DNA from: Kibdelosporangium philippinense
Lineage (GTDB): Bacteria; Actinomycetota; Actinomycetes; Mycobacteriales; Pseudonocardiaceae
Reading direction: 5' to 3'
NCBI RefSeq assembly: GCF_021390435.2
Contig: NZ_JAJVCN010000002.1
Coordinates: forward strand, 1,054,001 to 1,118,000
Length of the DNA: 64,000 bases
Positions 8,200-16,341 of the stretch are shown here, one piece after another. Within the stretch, counting starts at the first letter, position 1, and each line of letters opens with the position of its first letter. Position numbers and translations under genes: made by a program. The notes under the pieces are model-generated. The model was not told the DNA's origin. It did no database searches and saw nothing but the letters and a program-made list of their open reading frames with translations.

Positions 8200-8790
8200 G
8201 TGCCGCGCCCAAAGACACATGACGAGGCCTTACGCGTCCGGTTATTGGCCCGTGCCGGGGAACTGCTGTCCGGTGAAGGTCCTGACGCACTGAGCCTACG
8301 CAGACTCGCAGCCGACGTAGGAACGTCGACCACAGCTGTCTACTCGCTGTTCGGGGGGAAGCCCGCGCTCGTGCGAGAGCTGTACGTCGATGCCTTCCAC
8401 AGGTTCGGCAACAGGCTCACCGAGGTGAGCCGTACCGGCGATCCCGCCGAGGACCTGGTCCAACTCGGCATGGCGTACCGCCGTGCCGCACTGGCCGAAC
8501 CCCACCTGTACCTGATCATGTTCACCAAGGCGGTTGCCGGTTTCGAGCCGGACCACGAGACCGCGACCCACGTGCTTGGGCCGATGGTCGAGGTTGGCCG
8601 CCTGGCAGGCTTACCCGAGCCCGAGACCGCCGCGATGACGGTCTGGGGGCTCGTGCACGGGTTGGTCTCGCTGGAACTGAACGGAAACCTCACAGATGCC
8701 GGCCAGGTCGAGCGCGTACTACGCGCCGGTCTCGCCGGCTTCAGTGTCTCGGTGGCAGTACCCAGGGCGACGAGCAGCCCGTACGCGTAA
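8200..8790 (+). CDS. TetR/AcrR-family transcriptional regulator
   Basis: A 196-residue repressor. The N-terminal helix-turn-helix is clear (LSLRRLAADVGTSTTAVYSLFGGKPALVREL, residues about 30-63), followed by an all-helical ligand-binding domain with a TetR_C-like ending. The ligand and targets cannot be told from sequence. It is transcribed divergently from the Doc antitoxin and convergent with upp. The GTG start has a -10 box 6 bases upstream. Confidence 0.9.
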   Translation: MPRPKTHDEALRVRLLARAGELLSGEGPDALSLRRLAADVGTSTTAVYSLFGGKPALVRELYVDAFHRFGNRLTEVSRTGDPAEDLVQLGMAYRRAALAEPHLYLIMFTKAVAGFEPDHETATHVLGPMVEVGRLAGLPEPETAAMTVWGLVHGLVSLELNGNLTDAGQVERVLRAGLAGFSVSVAVPRATSSPYA

Positions 8791-8795
8791 GCAGT

Positions 8796-8815
8796 CAGGG
8801 CAGCGGGGAGCCCTG
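8796..8815 (+). terminator. Weak hairpin after tetR
   Basis: CAGGGC (8796-8801) pairs with GCCCTG (8810-8815) around an 8-base loop just after the tetR stop; a short T-containing run follows. It could terminate tetR before the convergent upp gene. Confidence 0.35.
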
Positions 8816-8850
8816 TTCGCTTTCACCGAGTTGTCGGCTGGGGACAAGGT

Positions 8851-9483
8851 TCAGACGGCTCCATACTGACGGTCGCCCGCGTCACCGAGGCCGGGCACGA
8901 TGAACCCGGAGTCGTTGAGCCGTTCGTCGATGCTGGCGGTGACCAACCGGACCGGCAGGCCGGAGTCCGCGAGCGCCTGAATACCTTCCGGCGCCGCGAG
9001 AACACACACCGCAGTCACGTCAGTGGCGCCGCGCGTGACCAGAAGGTCGATCGTGTGCTTCATCGAGCCGCCGGTGGCCAGCATCGGGTCGAGCACGAAC
9101 ACAGGACGCCCGGAAAGGTTGTCGGGCAGCGACTCCATGTACGGCGTCGGCAGCAGCGTCTCCTCGTCGCGGCTCATCCCGACGAAGCCCATCTGGGCGT
9201 CCGGGATCAGCTTCTGCGCCTGATCGGCCATGCCGAGACCGGCCCGCAGCACCGGGACGAGCAGCGGCGGATTCGCCAGCCAGTAGCCGTCCGTGCGCGC
9301 GACCGGCGTGTGGATGCGATCCACGCGCACAGGCGCGTCCCGCAGCGCCTCATAAATGAGGATGACGGTCAACTCCTGCAGCGCGGCCCGGAAGGCGGCG
9401 CTGTCGGTCCGCGCGTCCCGCATGGTGGTGAGGCGTGCCTTCGCCAGCGGGTGATCGACCTCGACGACGTCCATGGCGGACAC
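8851..9483 (-). CDS. upp: Uracil phosphoribosyltransferase
   Basis: A 210-residue enzyme that converts uracil and PRPP to UMP in pyrimidine salvage. The PRPP-binding signature is VFVLDPMLATGGS, and the uracil-binding C-terminal loop contains GFIVPGLGDAGDR. The N-terminal part VEVDHPLAKARLTTMRD is typical. The true start may be Met4 (at 9474), since the family usually begins with that VxxDHPL segment. It works with the deoA/cdd/add genes further along; free uracil from nucleoside phosphorolysis is its substrate. Divergent from the DUF1707 gene. Confidence 0.97.
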   Translation of the reverse strand: MSAMDVVEVDHPLAKARLTTMRDARTDSAAFRAALQELTVILIYEALRDAPVRVDRIHTPVARTDGYWLANPPLLVPVLRAGLGMADQAQKLIPDAQMGFVGMSRDEETLLPTPYMESLPDNLSGRPVFVLDPMLATGGSMKHTIDLLVTRGATDVTAVCVLAAPEGIQALADSGLPVRLVTASIDERLNDSGFIVPGLGDAGDRQYGAV

Positions 9484-9518
9484 CGTAGCGGGCCGCCTGT
9501 GGTACTACGCTCAGCGGC

Positions 9519-10166
9519 GTGAGCCAAGACCAGCCTGGGGACCACCTGAGTATCCGGATCTCGAACGAAGATCGCGAGCGTGTGGCGCAGATCCTGCACA
9601 ACGCGATGGCCGAAGGCCGCATCGAGATGGCTGAGCTGGAAGAACGACTGGACGCGGTGTACGCGGCGAAGACGTTCGGCGACCTCGAACCGGTCACGCG
9701 TGACCTGCCCGTGCAGTCCACCAGCCCGGTCCCGCAGCCGGTGCCCTCGCCGATGCGTGGCAGCCGGATCGTGCCCGGGGCGACCGTGGGGCCGCGTAAC
9801 TCCGTCGCGGTGATGTCCGGCGTGGAACGCAAGGGCGAATGGGTCGTCCCCTCGCAACACCAAGCGATCGCGGTGATGGGCGGGGTGGAGCTGAACCTGA
9901 CGTACGCCCGGTTCGAGGCGGCGGAGACGGTGATCACCTGCTTCGCCTTCATGGGCGGCGTGGAGATCTACGTACCGGACGACATTCACGTTGTGGTGGA
10001 CGGAGTCGGCTTCATGGGCGCGTTCGAGGACAAGTCGATGGGCACCCCCGCCCCAGGCCGTCCGGTCGTGCGAATCAACGGTTTCGCGATGATGGGCGCG
10101 GTGGAAGTCAAGCCTCCCAAGCGAAAGCACCTGCGGGACGCCGACCGCCGCGAGATCGAGGAATGA
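9519..10166 (+). CDS. DUF1707 domain protein with LiaF-like C-terminal part
   Basis: A 215-residue protein. The N-terminus carries the DUF1707 signature (IRISNEDRERVAQILHNAMAEGRIEMAELEERLDAVYAA), an actinobacterial N-terminal domain of unknown function. The rest is a beta-rich domain with repeated VMGGVEL / FMGGVEIYVP motifs, as in cell-wall-stress LiaF-type proteins. There is no transmembrane segment. Its stop overlaps the start of the DinB gene (ATGA), so the two are co-translated. TACGCT 7 bases before the GTG suggests a leaderless mRNA. Confidence 0.87.
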   Translation: MSQDQPGDHLSIRISNEDRERVAQILHNAMAEGRIEMAELEERLDAVYAAKTFGDLEPVTRDLPVQSTSPVPQPVPSPMRGSRIVPGATVGPRNSVAVMSGVERKGEWVVPSQHQAIAVMGGVELNLTYARFEAAETVITCFAFMGGVEIYVPDDIHVVVDGVGFMGAFEDKSMGTPAPGRPVVRINGFAMMGAVEVKPPKRKHLRDADRREIEE

Positions 10167-10642
10167 CCCGTAGCAAGCGGCCGCCACTGGCGGACGAGCG
10201 TACAACGGTGACGGCTTTCCTTCAGTGGCACCGGGAAACGCTGGAACTGAAGTGCTTGGGGTTGTCTGCAGGGCAGCTGGCTTCGCGGCCTTTGGCGGCT
10301 ACCGGGCTGTCCTTGCTCGGGTTGCTGCGGCATGCGGCCGAGTCCGAGCGGTTCTGGTTCCGTCAGGTGCTGGCTGGTTCTGCTGGCTCGCCGCTGTTTT
10401 CCGACGCTTTCGACGTCGCCGGGGCCTCTGTGCCCGAGGCTTGGGCGGCCTGGCGGGCCGAGGTCGCTTTCGCTGACCAGTTCGTGTCTGCGGCTGTGAG
10501 CCTCGATGTCACTGGGGACGAGCCTGGCGAGGGGCCCGTGTCGCTGCGGTGGGTGCTGATGCACATGATCGAGGAATACGCGCGGCACAACGGCCACGCC
10601 GACCTGCTCAGAGAGCAGATCGACGGGACCACTGGTCTCTAG
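10163..10642 (+). CDS. DinB-family (DUF664) protein
   Basis: A 159-residue four-helix-bundle protein of the DinB/DUF664 superfamily, many members of which are metal-dependent thiol transferases or hydrolases. The conserved pattern is present: a helix with RHAAESERFWF, and MHMIEEYARHNGHADLLREQIDG at the C-terminus, which supply the usual His ligands. The start at 10163 overlaps the DUF1707 stop by 4 bases. The 3' end overlaps the convergent DUF1996 gene by 4 bases (shared CTAG). Substrate unknown. Confidence 0.88.
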   Translation: MTRSKRPPLADERTTVTAFLQWHRETLELKCLGLSAGQLASRPLAATGLSLLGLLRHAAESERFWFRQVLAGSAGSPLFSDAFDVAGASVPEAWAAWRAEVAFADQFVSAAVSLDVTGDEPGEGPVSLRWVLMHMIEEYARHNGHADLLREQIDGTTGL

Positions 10643-11568
10643 ATCGGGTTGCCGTTGGTGCCGCAGACGCGCTGAGCACGAATGCAGTCACGCATTCTGC
10701 GTTCCAGCTCAGCGGGGTCCCAGGCGTTCATGAAGTCGCCGTGAAACGTGAATCCGGGCGCGGTGGTGACATTGACGCCATTCCGTGTGCCTGCGAGGGT
10801 CAGGCCGGTTCCGTTGACCGGGTACGTGATCAGGAATTCCGTACGCGGCAGGACGACCGGGTGGGACGGCGGGCAGACAAGGCCAGGTGCGAAGGCCATG
10901 TGGTCCTTGTGGTTCGGCGAGTCGAGGTCTCGACCGTTCCAGCAGGTCGGGAAGTCCAGGTAGGTCTCCAGTTTGCTACCGGGCGGGCAGTTCATGAAGT
11001 CCCGGCTGGAGGCGCCGTGCCCCACACATGACCACCGGACCGCCGGGTTTTGGTCTGCGGTCGTCGCGCCCGCGTTGCCGACGACTGTCCGCAGGCCTTG
11101 TGGCGGCGCGACGGCTTGGGACGCGTTGTGGATGCCTTGGTAATAGATGATCACGCTTTCCGGCGTGATCGCGACACCGTTCTTGTAGACCGTCGGCACC
11201 CAGTAGGCCGACAGGTCCACTGCGGGCTGGCAGTTGGTCGTTCCTGCCCGCAGGGACTGCAGGGTCGAGTGGGCGTTCGTTGTGCGGTTTCCGAAGAACT
11301 CGTGGATATGGGAGACGTTCGTCTGGCCTGGGAAGACGATCGGGTCGTTGCCTGCCCGGTGGCTCGACGAACAGTTCGCGCGGAACTCGGATGCCGCGAA
11401 CGCCACGATCGGGCCCGCGTCGAAGGTCGTCGCATGGGCAGAGTGTCCAGTCGGGGACTGAGTCGTGAGCAGGATGACCACCATGGCCAATGGGGTCACC
11501 GCGACCGCCGCCATGATACGTCGACGGAAACGTTTCCAACCAGGCTTTGGCAGGGTTTGCGCAGGCAT
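10639..11568 (-). CDS. Secreted DUF1996 domain protein
   Basis: A 309-residue exported protein. The start at 11568 is chosen because AGGAGGAG lies just upstream; a basic N-terminus (KRFRRR) and one hydrophobic segment form the signal. The mature domain has DUF1996 hallmarks: VFPGQTNVSHIHEFFGN, SAYWVPTVYKNG, and NCPPGSKLETYLDFPTCWNGRDLDSPNHKDHMA, with several Cys pairs. DUF1996 proteins occur in fungi and actinomycetes, often beside or fused to cellulose-binding modules; their activity is unknown. A CebR-like LacI-family palindrome 20 bases before the start suggests sugar-responsive control. Confidence 0.88.
   Translation of the reverse strand: MPAQTLPKPGWKRFRRRIMAAVAVTPLAMVVILLTTQSPTGHSAHATTFDAGPIVAFAASEFRANCSSSHRAGNDPIVFPGQTNVSHIHEFFGNRTTNAHSTLQSLRAGTTNCQPAVDLSAYWVPTVYKNGVAITPESVIIYYQGIHNASQAVAPPQGLRTVVGNAGATTADQNPAVRWSCVGHGASSRDFMNCPPGSKLETYLDFPTCWNGRDLDSPNHKDHMAFAPGLVCPPSHPVVLPRTEFLITYPVNGTGLTLAGTRNGVNVTTAPGFTFHGDFMNAWDPAELERRMRDCIRAQRVCGTNGNPI
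11526..11537. promoter_or_regulatory. LacI-type palindrome inside the start of the DUF1996 gene
   Basis: GGAAACGTTTCC is a perfect 12-bp palindrome resembling the core of LacI/GalR-family operators. It lies about 30 bases inside the coding region, so it may be a second operator or chance. Confidence 0.3.
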
Positions 11569-11588
11569 CGCTCCTCCTCTTCGAGGTT

Positions 11589-11604
11589 GTGAGAGCGCTC
11601 TCAC
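11589..11604. promoter_or_regulatory. CebR-like LacI-family operator upstream of the DUF1996 gene
   Basis: GTGAGAGCGCTCTCAC is a perfect 16-bp palindrome 20 bases upstream of the DUF1996 start. It differs by one base per half-site from TGGGAGCGCTCCCA, the site bound by CebR/CelR regulators of cellulose use in actinomycetes. It would block transcription of the secreted protein until a cello-oligosaccharide is present (inference). It is also 62 bases from the divergent deoC start. Confidence 0.55.
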
Positions 11605-11653
11605 ACCTCTCAATGTAACAACCCGGTCAATCAGCGCCCCACCTGCGAGGACA

Positions 11654-11659
11654 TAGACT
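11654..11659 (+). promoter_or_regulatory. -10 box of a leaderless deoC transcript
   Basis: TAGACT sits 6 bases before the deoC ATG and no ribosome binding site is visible. The same TAGACT-6-start arrangement precedes the first YbaB gene. Confidence 0.5.
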
Positions 11660-11665
11660 CTCCGC

Positions 11666-12640
11666 ATGGCCACACCCACGACAGCGCGGTCGAGCGAGGG
11701 GCTACCGCCCGAACTCGCCGACGCGACCCGCGACGAGACAACCTTGCGCAGATTCCTGCTCGGGCTGCCTGGTGTCGACCAGGTCGGCGTCGAACAACGA
11801 GCCGCTGGCCTGGCCACGCGGAGCATCAAGAAAGCCGCGAAACTCCAGGCCATCGACATGGCCATCTCGATGGTCGACCTGACCACGCTCGAAGGCGCGG
11901 ACACGCCTGGCAAGGTGCGCTCGCTGTGCGCCAAAGCCCGCCGTCCCGACCCCGAGCGGCCAGAGGTGCCGCAGGTCGCGGCTGTCTGTGTCTATCCCGA
12001 CCTGGTCGCGACCGCGGTTGAGGCCCTGCAGGGCGCACCGATCGAGGTTGCCAGCGTCGCGACGGCGTTCCCGTCCGGCCGGGCCGCCAGGGAGATCAAA
12101 CTGGCCGACGTCAAGCAGGCCGTGACCGCGGGCGCGTCCGAAGTGGACATGGTGATCGACCGCGGCGCCTTCCTCTCCGGTCGGTACGGCCAGGTGTTCG
12201 AGGAGATCCAGGCCGTCAAAGCGGCATGTGGCGACGCGCACCTGAAGGTCATCCTGGAGACCGGCGAGCTCGTCACGTACGACAACGTCCGCCGCGCGTC
12301 GTGGCTGGCGCTGCTCGCGGGCGGCGACTTCATCAAAACCTCGACCGGCAAGGTGTCCCCCGCGGCGACGCTCCCGGTCACGCACGTGATGCTGCAGGCC
12401 GTACACGACTGGCTCAAAGCGACCGGCGAACTTCGTGGCGTGAAGCCCGCTGGCGGCATCCGCGACACGAAGACCGCCGTTCGTTACCTGGTCGCGGTGC
12501 ACGAGGTCGCCGGGCCGCAGTGGCTCGACCCCAAACTGTTCCGGTTCGGCGCCTCCAGCCTGCTCAACGACCTGCTGATGCAGCGACGGACCCAACTGGA
12601 GGGCCACTACAGCGGCCCGGACTATGTGACGGTGGACTGA
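11666..12640 (+). CDS. deoC: Deoxyribose-phosphate aldolase
   Basis: A 324-residue class I aldolase that splits 2-deoxyribose-5-phosphate into acetaldehyde and glyceraldehyde-3-phosphate. The Schiff-base lysine is in FIKTSTGKVS; AVCVYP, GASEVDMVID, LKVILETG and KPAGGIRDT are the other barrel motifs. It is the long form of the enzyme with about 60 extra N-terminal residues. It heads an operon with two aldehyde dehydrogenase genes (2-base gap, then overlap), which would oxidise the acetaldehyde to acetate. Confidence 0.97.
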   Translation: MATPTTARSSEGLPPELADATRDETTLRRFLLGLPGVDQVGVEQRAAGLATRSIKKAAKLQAIDMAISMVDLTTLEGADTPGKVRSLCAKARRPDPERPEVPQVAAVCVYPDLVATAVEALQGAPIEVASVATAFPSGRAAREIKLADVKQAVTAGASEVDMVIDRGAFLSGRYGQVFEEIQAVKAACGDAHLKVILETGELVTYDNVRRASWLALLAGGDFIKTSTGKVSPAATLPVTHVMLQAVHDWLKATGELRGVKPAGGIRDTKTAVRYLVAVHEVAGPQWLDPKLFRFGASSLLNDLLMQRRTQLEGHYSGPDYVTVD

Positions 12641-12642
12641 CA

Positions 12643-14076
12643 ATGACTACGTGGGACTACGCACCCGCTCCCGAGTCACGGGACATCGCCAACCTCAAGC
12701 CGAGCTACCGGATGTTCGTCGACGGCAAGTTCGTCGAGGGCACCGGCGAGCCGCTGAAGTCGATCAACCCGGCCACCGAGGAGGTTCTGGCCGAGGTATC
12801 GACCGCTTCTCCGTCCGATGTGGACACAGCGGTGAAGGCCGCACGGCGCGCGTACGACAAGGTGTGGGGCAAGATGCCCGGTGCCGAGCGCGCCAAGTAC
12901 ATCTTCCGGATCGCGCGCATGATCGCCGAGCGCGGCCGTGAACTCGCTGTTCTGGAAAGCCTGGACAACGGCAAGCCGATCAAGGAATCGCGCGATACCG
13001 ACATCCCGACCGCGTCCGCGCACTTCTTCTACCACGCGGGATGGGCGGACAAGCTCGACTACGCGGGCTACGGTCCGTCGCCGCAGCCGTTGGGCGTCGC
13101 GGGTCAGGTGATCCCGTGGAACTTCCCGCTGCTGATGGCCGCGTGGAAGATCGCGCCCGCTTTGGCTTGCGGCAACACGGTTGTGCTCAAGCCAGCCGAG
13201 ACCACGCCGCTGACCGCCCTGGTGCTGGCCGAGATCATCCAGCAGGCCGATCTGCCGCCGGGTGTCGTGAACATCATTCCTGGCGCGGGCAACATCGGCG
13301 CCGAGCTGGTGAACCACGCGCAGGTCAACAAGGTCGCGTTCACCGGGTCAACCGAGGTCGGCAAGCTGATCCAGGGTTCGCTGGCAGGCACAGGCAAGAA
13401 GCTCACTCTTGAGCTTGGCGGCAAGGCCGCGAACATCGTGTTCGACGACGCCCCGCTCGACCAGGCCGTCGAGGGGATCGTCAACGGGATCTTCTTCAAC
13501 CAGGGGCACGTCTGCTGCGCGGGATCGCGGCTGCTTGTCCAGGAGTCCATTGCGGACGAACTGCTGGAGAAACTGCGCACCCGAGTGTCCACTTTGCGCG
13601 TTGGCGACCCGTTGGACAAGAACACCGATGTCGGCGCGATCAACTCCAGCGAGCAGCTGGCCAAGATCCGCGAGCTGACCCAGGCAGGCGTTGACGAAGG
13701 CGCCGAGCAGTGGACGAGCCCATGTCCGTTGCCGGACAAGGGTTTCTTCTTCGCTCCGACCGTGTTCTCGAATGTCAGCCAGGCCATGCGGATCGCGCGT
13801 GAGGAGATCTTCGGGCCGGTGCTGTCGGTTTTGACGTTCCGCACCCCGGATGAAGCTGTGGCCAAGGCGAACAACACGCCGTACGGCCTGTCGGCCGGGA
13901 TCTGGACCGAGAAGGGTTCGCGGATTCTCTATATGGCCAACAAGATGCGGGCCGGTGTGGTCTGGGCCAACACGTTCAACCGCTTCGATCCCACCGCGCC
14001 GTTCGGTGGCTACCAGGAGTCGGGCTTCGGCCGCGAGGGCGGACGGGCCGGGCTGGAGGCGTACCTCGATGTCTGA
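12643..14076 (+). CDS. Aldehyde dehydrogenase, catalytic half of an ALDH16-like pair
   Basis: A 477-residue NAD(P)+-dependent aldehyde dehydrogenase. The start at 12643 follows the deoC stop by two bases. Motifs: IPWNFPLLMAAWK and GNTVVLKPAE (cofactor binding), TGSTEVGK, the general-base Glu in LELGGKA, the catalytic Cys in GHVCCAGSR, and EEIFGPVLSV. Placed right after deoC, its substrate is probably the acetaldehyde released there. The next gene overlaps by 8 bases and encodes a non-catalytic ALDH domain; together (477+289 residues) they match the two-domain ALDH16 layout. Confidence 0.95.
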   Translation: MTTWDYAPAPESRDIANLKPSYRMFVDGKFVEGTGEPLKSINPATEEVLAEVSTASPSDVDTAVKAARRAYDKVWGKMPGAERAKYIFRIARMIAERGRELAVLESLDNGKPIKESRDTDIPTASAHFFYHAGWADKLDYAGYGPSPQPLGVAGQVIPWNFPLLMAAWKIAPALACGNTVVLKPAETTPLTALVLAEIIQQADLPPGVVNIIPGAGNIGAELVNHAQVNKVAFTGSTEVGKLIQGSLAGTGKKLTLELGGKAANIVFDDAPLDQAVEGIVNGIFFNQGHVCCAGSRLLVQESIADELLEKLRTRVSTLRVGDPLDKNTDVGAINSSEQLAKIRELTQAGVDEGAEQWTSPCPLPDKGFFFAPTVFSNVSQAMRIAREEIFGPVLSVLTFRTPDEAVAKANNTPYGLSAGIWTEKGSRILYMANKMRAGVVWANTFNRFDPTAPFGGYQESGFGREGGRAGLEAYLDV

Positions 14077-14938
14077 GAACCGTTTGGGTGTCGCGAAAAC
14101 CTACAAGCTCTACATCGGTGGCGCTTTTCCCCGCTCGGAGTCCGGGCGTTCGTACCCGGTGAACGACAGCAAGGGCAAGTTCCTCGCGAACGCGGCACAG
14201 GCGTCCCGAAAGGACGCTCGTGAAGCGGTTGTCGCTGCCCGCAAGGCTTTCGGGAAGTGGTCCGGCGCGACGGCGTACAACCGTGGCCAGGTGCTCTACC
14301 GGGTCGCCGAGCTGATGGAAGGCCGCCGCGACCAGTTCGTCACCGAAGTCGCTGCCAGCGAAGGAGTTCCGGCAAAGCGCGCCCAGTCCCTTGTGGACGC
14401 GGCAATCGACCGCTGGGTCTGGTACGCGGGCTGGACAGACAAGATCGCGACCGTCCTCGGTGCCGCGAACCCTGTTGCTGGGCCGTACTTCTCGTTCACG
14501 GTCCCCGAGCCGACTGGCGTGGTCGCGGTGTTCGCGCCACAAGAGTCGTCACTGCTCGGCTTGGTCAGCGTAGTGGCGCCGGTGATCGCTTCCGGCAACA
14601 CGGCTGTGGTCGTGACCAGCAAGGACCGGCCGCTGCCGTCGATCACGCTGTCGGAGGTGCTCGCGACCTCGGATGTGCCGGGCGGAGTTGTCAACATCCT
14701 GACCGGTAGTGCCGTGGAGCTGGCGCCTTGGCTGGCTTCGCACGCGGACGTGAACGCCCTCGACTTGTCCGGCGCGCCCACGATCCTGCGCGCCGAACTG
14801 GAAAAAGCGGCCGCGGGCACCGTGAAACGCGTGCTGCGCGCGCCGTCGGAGGAACAGGACTGGACCAAGCAGCCCGATATTTCCCGGCTGCGGGCGTATC
14901 TGGAAGCCAAGACAGTCTGGCATCCTCTCGGAGTGTGA
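14069..14938 (+). CDS. Short non-catalytic aldehyde dehydrogenase-like protein
   Basis: A 289-residue ALDH-fold protein that begins like a normal ALDH (KLYIGGAFPRSESGRSYPV, ARKAFGKWSGATAYNRGQVLYRVAELME, then PEPTGVVAVFAPQESSLLG) but lacks the LELGGK glutamate and the GQxC catalytic cysteine and stops where the catalytic domain should start. It is not random decay: the frame is intact, translationally coupled (8-base overlap) and ends with a further overlap into the next gene. Its likely role is structural, as the C-terminal pseudo-domain of ALDH16 proteins, on a separate chain. Confidence 0.88.
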   Translation: MSENRLGVAKTYKLYIGGAFPRSESGRSYPVNDSKGKFLANAAQASRKDAREAVVAARKAFGKWSGATAYNRGQVLYRVAELMEGRRDQFVTEVAASEGVPAKRAQSLVDAAIDRWVWYAGWTDKIATVLGAANPVAGPYFSFTVPEPTGVVAVFAPQESSLLGLVSVVAPVIASGNTAVVVTSKDRPLPSITLSEVLATSDVPGGVVNILTGSAVELAPWLASHADVNALDLSGAPTILRAELEKAAAGTVKRVLRAPSEEQDWTKQPDISRLRAYLEAKTVWHPLGV

Positions 14939-15615
14939 CGACCGAGGTCGACAAGATCACTCAACTGATCGCCGCGATGCTGAGCGAAAGCCACGGCATC
15001 GCGGCGTTTCAGCGCGGTGACACGGTCGAACTACCCGAGTTGTCCCTGGTGGTGCGGGTCAGCGAACCAATATGGCACGGCAACCTCGTACAGCTGCCGA
15101 TCGGAATCGGTGATCCGGCATGGTCAGCGCTCGCGTGGGACCAGGCCGTCGGCGTCGCGGGCGAGGACGGGCATCCGCTCGCGCAGGCACTGATGGCTTG
15201 GGTGCATCACGTCCTGCCGCTTTTCATCGCTCTGCGTGCGCCGTCGAATCCGCTTGTCAGCTCGATTTTCCGGCTCGGTGCGACGGACGCCGCCGGTCAG
15301 CACGCCGATCTGCTGGCCGCGCCCGTGATGATGCGGGTCGTCGGCGAGCCTCCCGAGTCGTTCCAGCAGGTCCTCGCCAACGACCCGCCGAGCCTGCTGG
15401 TCGCCGAGCGGCTCCTGGGCGACGTGCGGCTGTCGGAGGAACAGCCGCTGTGGCTGTACACGATGTCAGGCAAGGCTGGCGACCAGGTGATCCGCGAGGT
15501 CACGGTGAACAACGCGTTGGCAACAGACGACTTCCCTGGCTTTGACGCCGTCCTGGACTGGGGCGATGCCAGCGGAACCGTGAAGTCATGGGTGGTGTTG
15601 CGTAAGCATGTCTGA
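14935..15615 (+). CDS. Hypothetical protein, tandem paralogue A (226 aa)
   Basis: I do not recognise a named family. The GTG start at 14935 overlaps the stop of the ALDH-like gene (GTGA). The protein is soluble and acidic and shares most of its length with its neighbour: GIGDPAW, the AWDxxVGV stretch, HHVLPLFIALRAP, DPPSLLVAE, PLWLYT, VNNALATDDFPGF and LDWGDASGTVKSW. The two arose by duplication. Coupling to the deoC-ALDH operon suggests shared expression; a direct metabolic role is unproven. Confidence 0.75.
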   Translation: MTTEVDKITQLIAAMLSESHGIAAFQRGDTVELPELSLVVRVSEPIWHGNLVQLPIGIGDPAWSALAWDQAVGVAGEDGHPLAQALMAWVHHVLPLFIALRAPSNPLVSSIFRLGATDAAGQHADLLAAPVMMRVVGEPPESFQQVLANDPPSLLVAERLLGDVRLSEEQPLWLYTMSGKAGDQVIREVTVNNALATDDFPGFDAVLDWGDASGTVKSWVVLRKHV

Positions 15616-16264
15616 GTTCGAACCCGAGCAGATCGCCGAGTTCATCGCCAGCGTGGTGGACACCGAGTGCGTGCGGGACGGCAATGTGCTCGACCTGCCC
15701 GAATGGTCCTACAGGATCGAGGTCGGCGGCGTGCTTGAGCACGACCCGACGTTCGTGGAGGTCCTCATCGGCGTCGGCGATCCGGCGTGGGGCGGGTACG
15801 CCTGGGACCGCTCGGTCGGGGTGAGTCGCAACGGCAGCCATCCGATCGGCGAGTCCGTGCTCGCGTGGACGCATTACGTGCTGCCGCTGTTCATCGCCAT
15901 GCGCCAGCCTGATCATCCGCTGACCGGTGTGGTGTATCGGGAACAGGTGCCTGGCGGCGAGATTCTCGCTGGACCGGTTGTCACGCGGAACTTTCATGAT
16001 CTGCCCGCCGACTTCGAGGACAAGGTCGCCGCCAATCCGCCGACCATGATCGTCGCTGAGTGGCTGGCCACTGGTGGTCAGCTGCCGGAGCGTCCGACTT
16101 GGCTGTACACCACGTGCAGTCGGGTCGCGGAAACCGAGGCGGAGGAGGTTGCCGTGAACAATTCCCTGGTCACCGAGCATTTCACCGGATTCGCCGACGA
16201 TCTGGACTGGGGTGACGGCAGCGGCACGGTCAAGTCGTGGGCGATCCTGCGAGCCCTCAATTAA
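15608..16264 (+). CDS. Hypothetical protein, tandem paralogue B (218 aa)
   Basis: A paralogue of the preceding protein, overlapping it by 8 bases. Shared blocks are GVGDPAWGGYAWDRSVGV, THYVLPLFIAMRQP, NPPTMIVAEWL, TWLYT, VNNSLVTEHFTGF and LDWGDGSGTVKSW, in the same order. There is no signal peptide or membrane segment. The conserved Trp/His/Asp pattern suggests a folded enzyme-like or binding domain, but I assign no function. It ends the deoC operon; the next gene starts after 77 bases with its own ribosome binding site. Confidence 0.75.
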   Translation: MSEFEPEQIAEFIASVVDTECVRDGNVLDLPEWSYRIEVGGVLEHDPTFVEVLIGVGDPAWGGYAWDRSVGVSRNGSHPIGESVLAWTHYVLPLFIAMRQPDHPLTGVVYREQVPGGEILAGPVVTRNFHDLPADFEDKVAANPPTMIVAEWLATGGQLPERPTWLYTTCSRVAETEAEEVAVNNSLVTEHFTGFADDLDWGDGSGTVKSWAILRALN

Positions 16265-16341
16265 TTTAGGTGGAACTTGGCACCGCCCGCCTGCGTCGTA
16301 GTGCAGAGTAGGGCCAGCGAAGGAGACTCAACGGGGGGACC

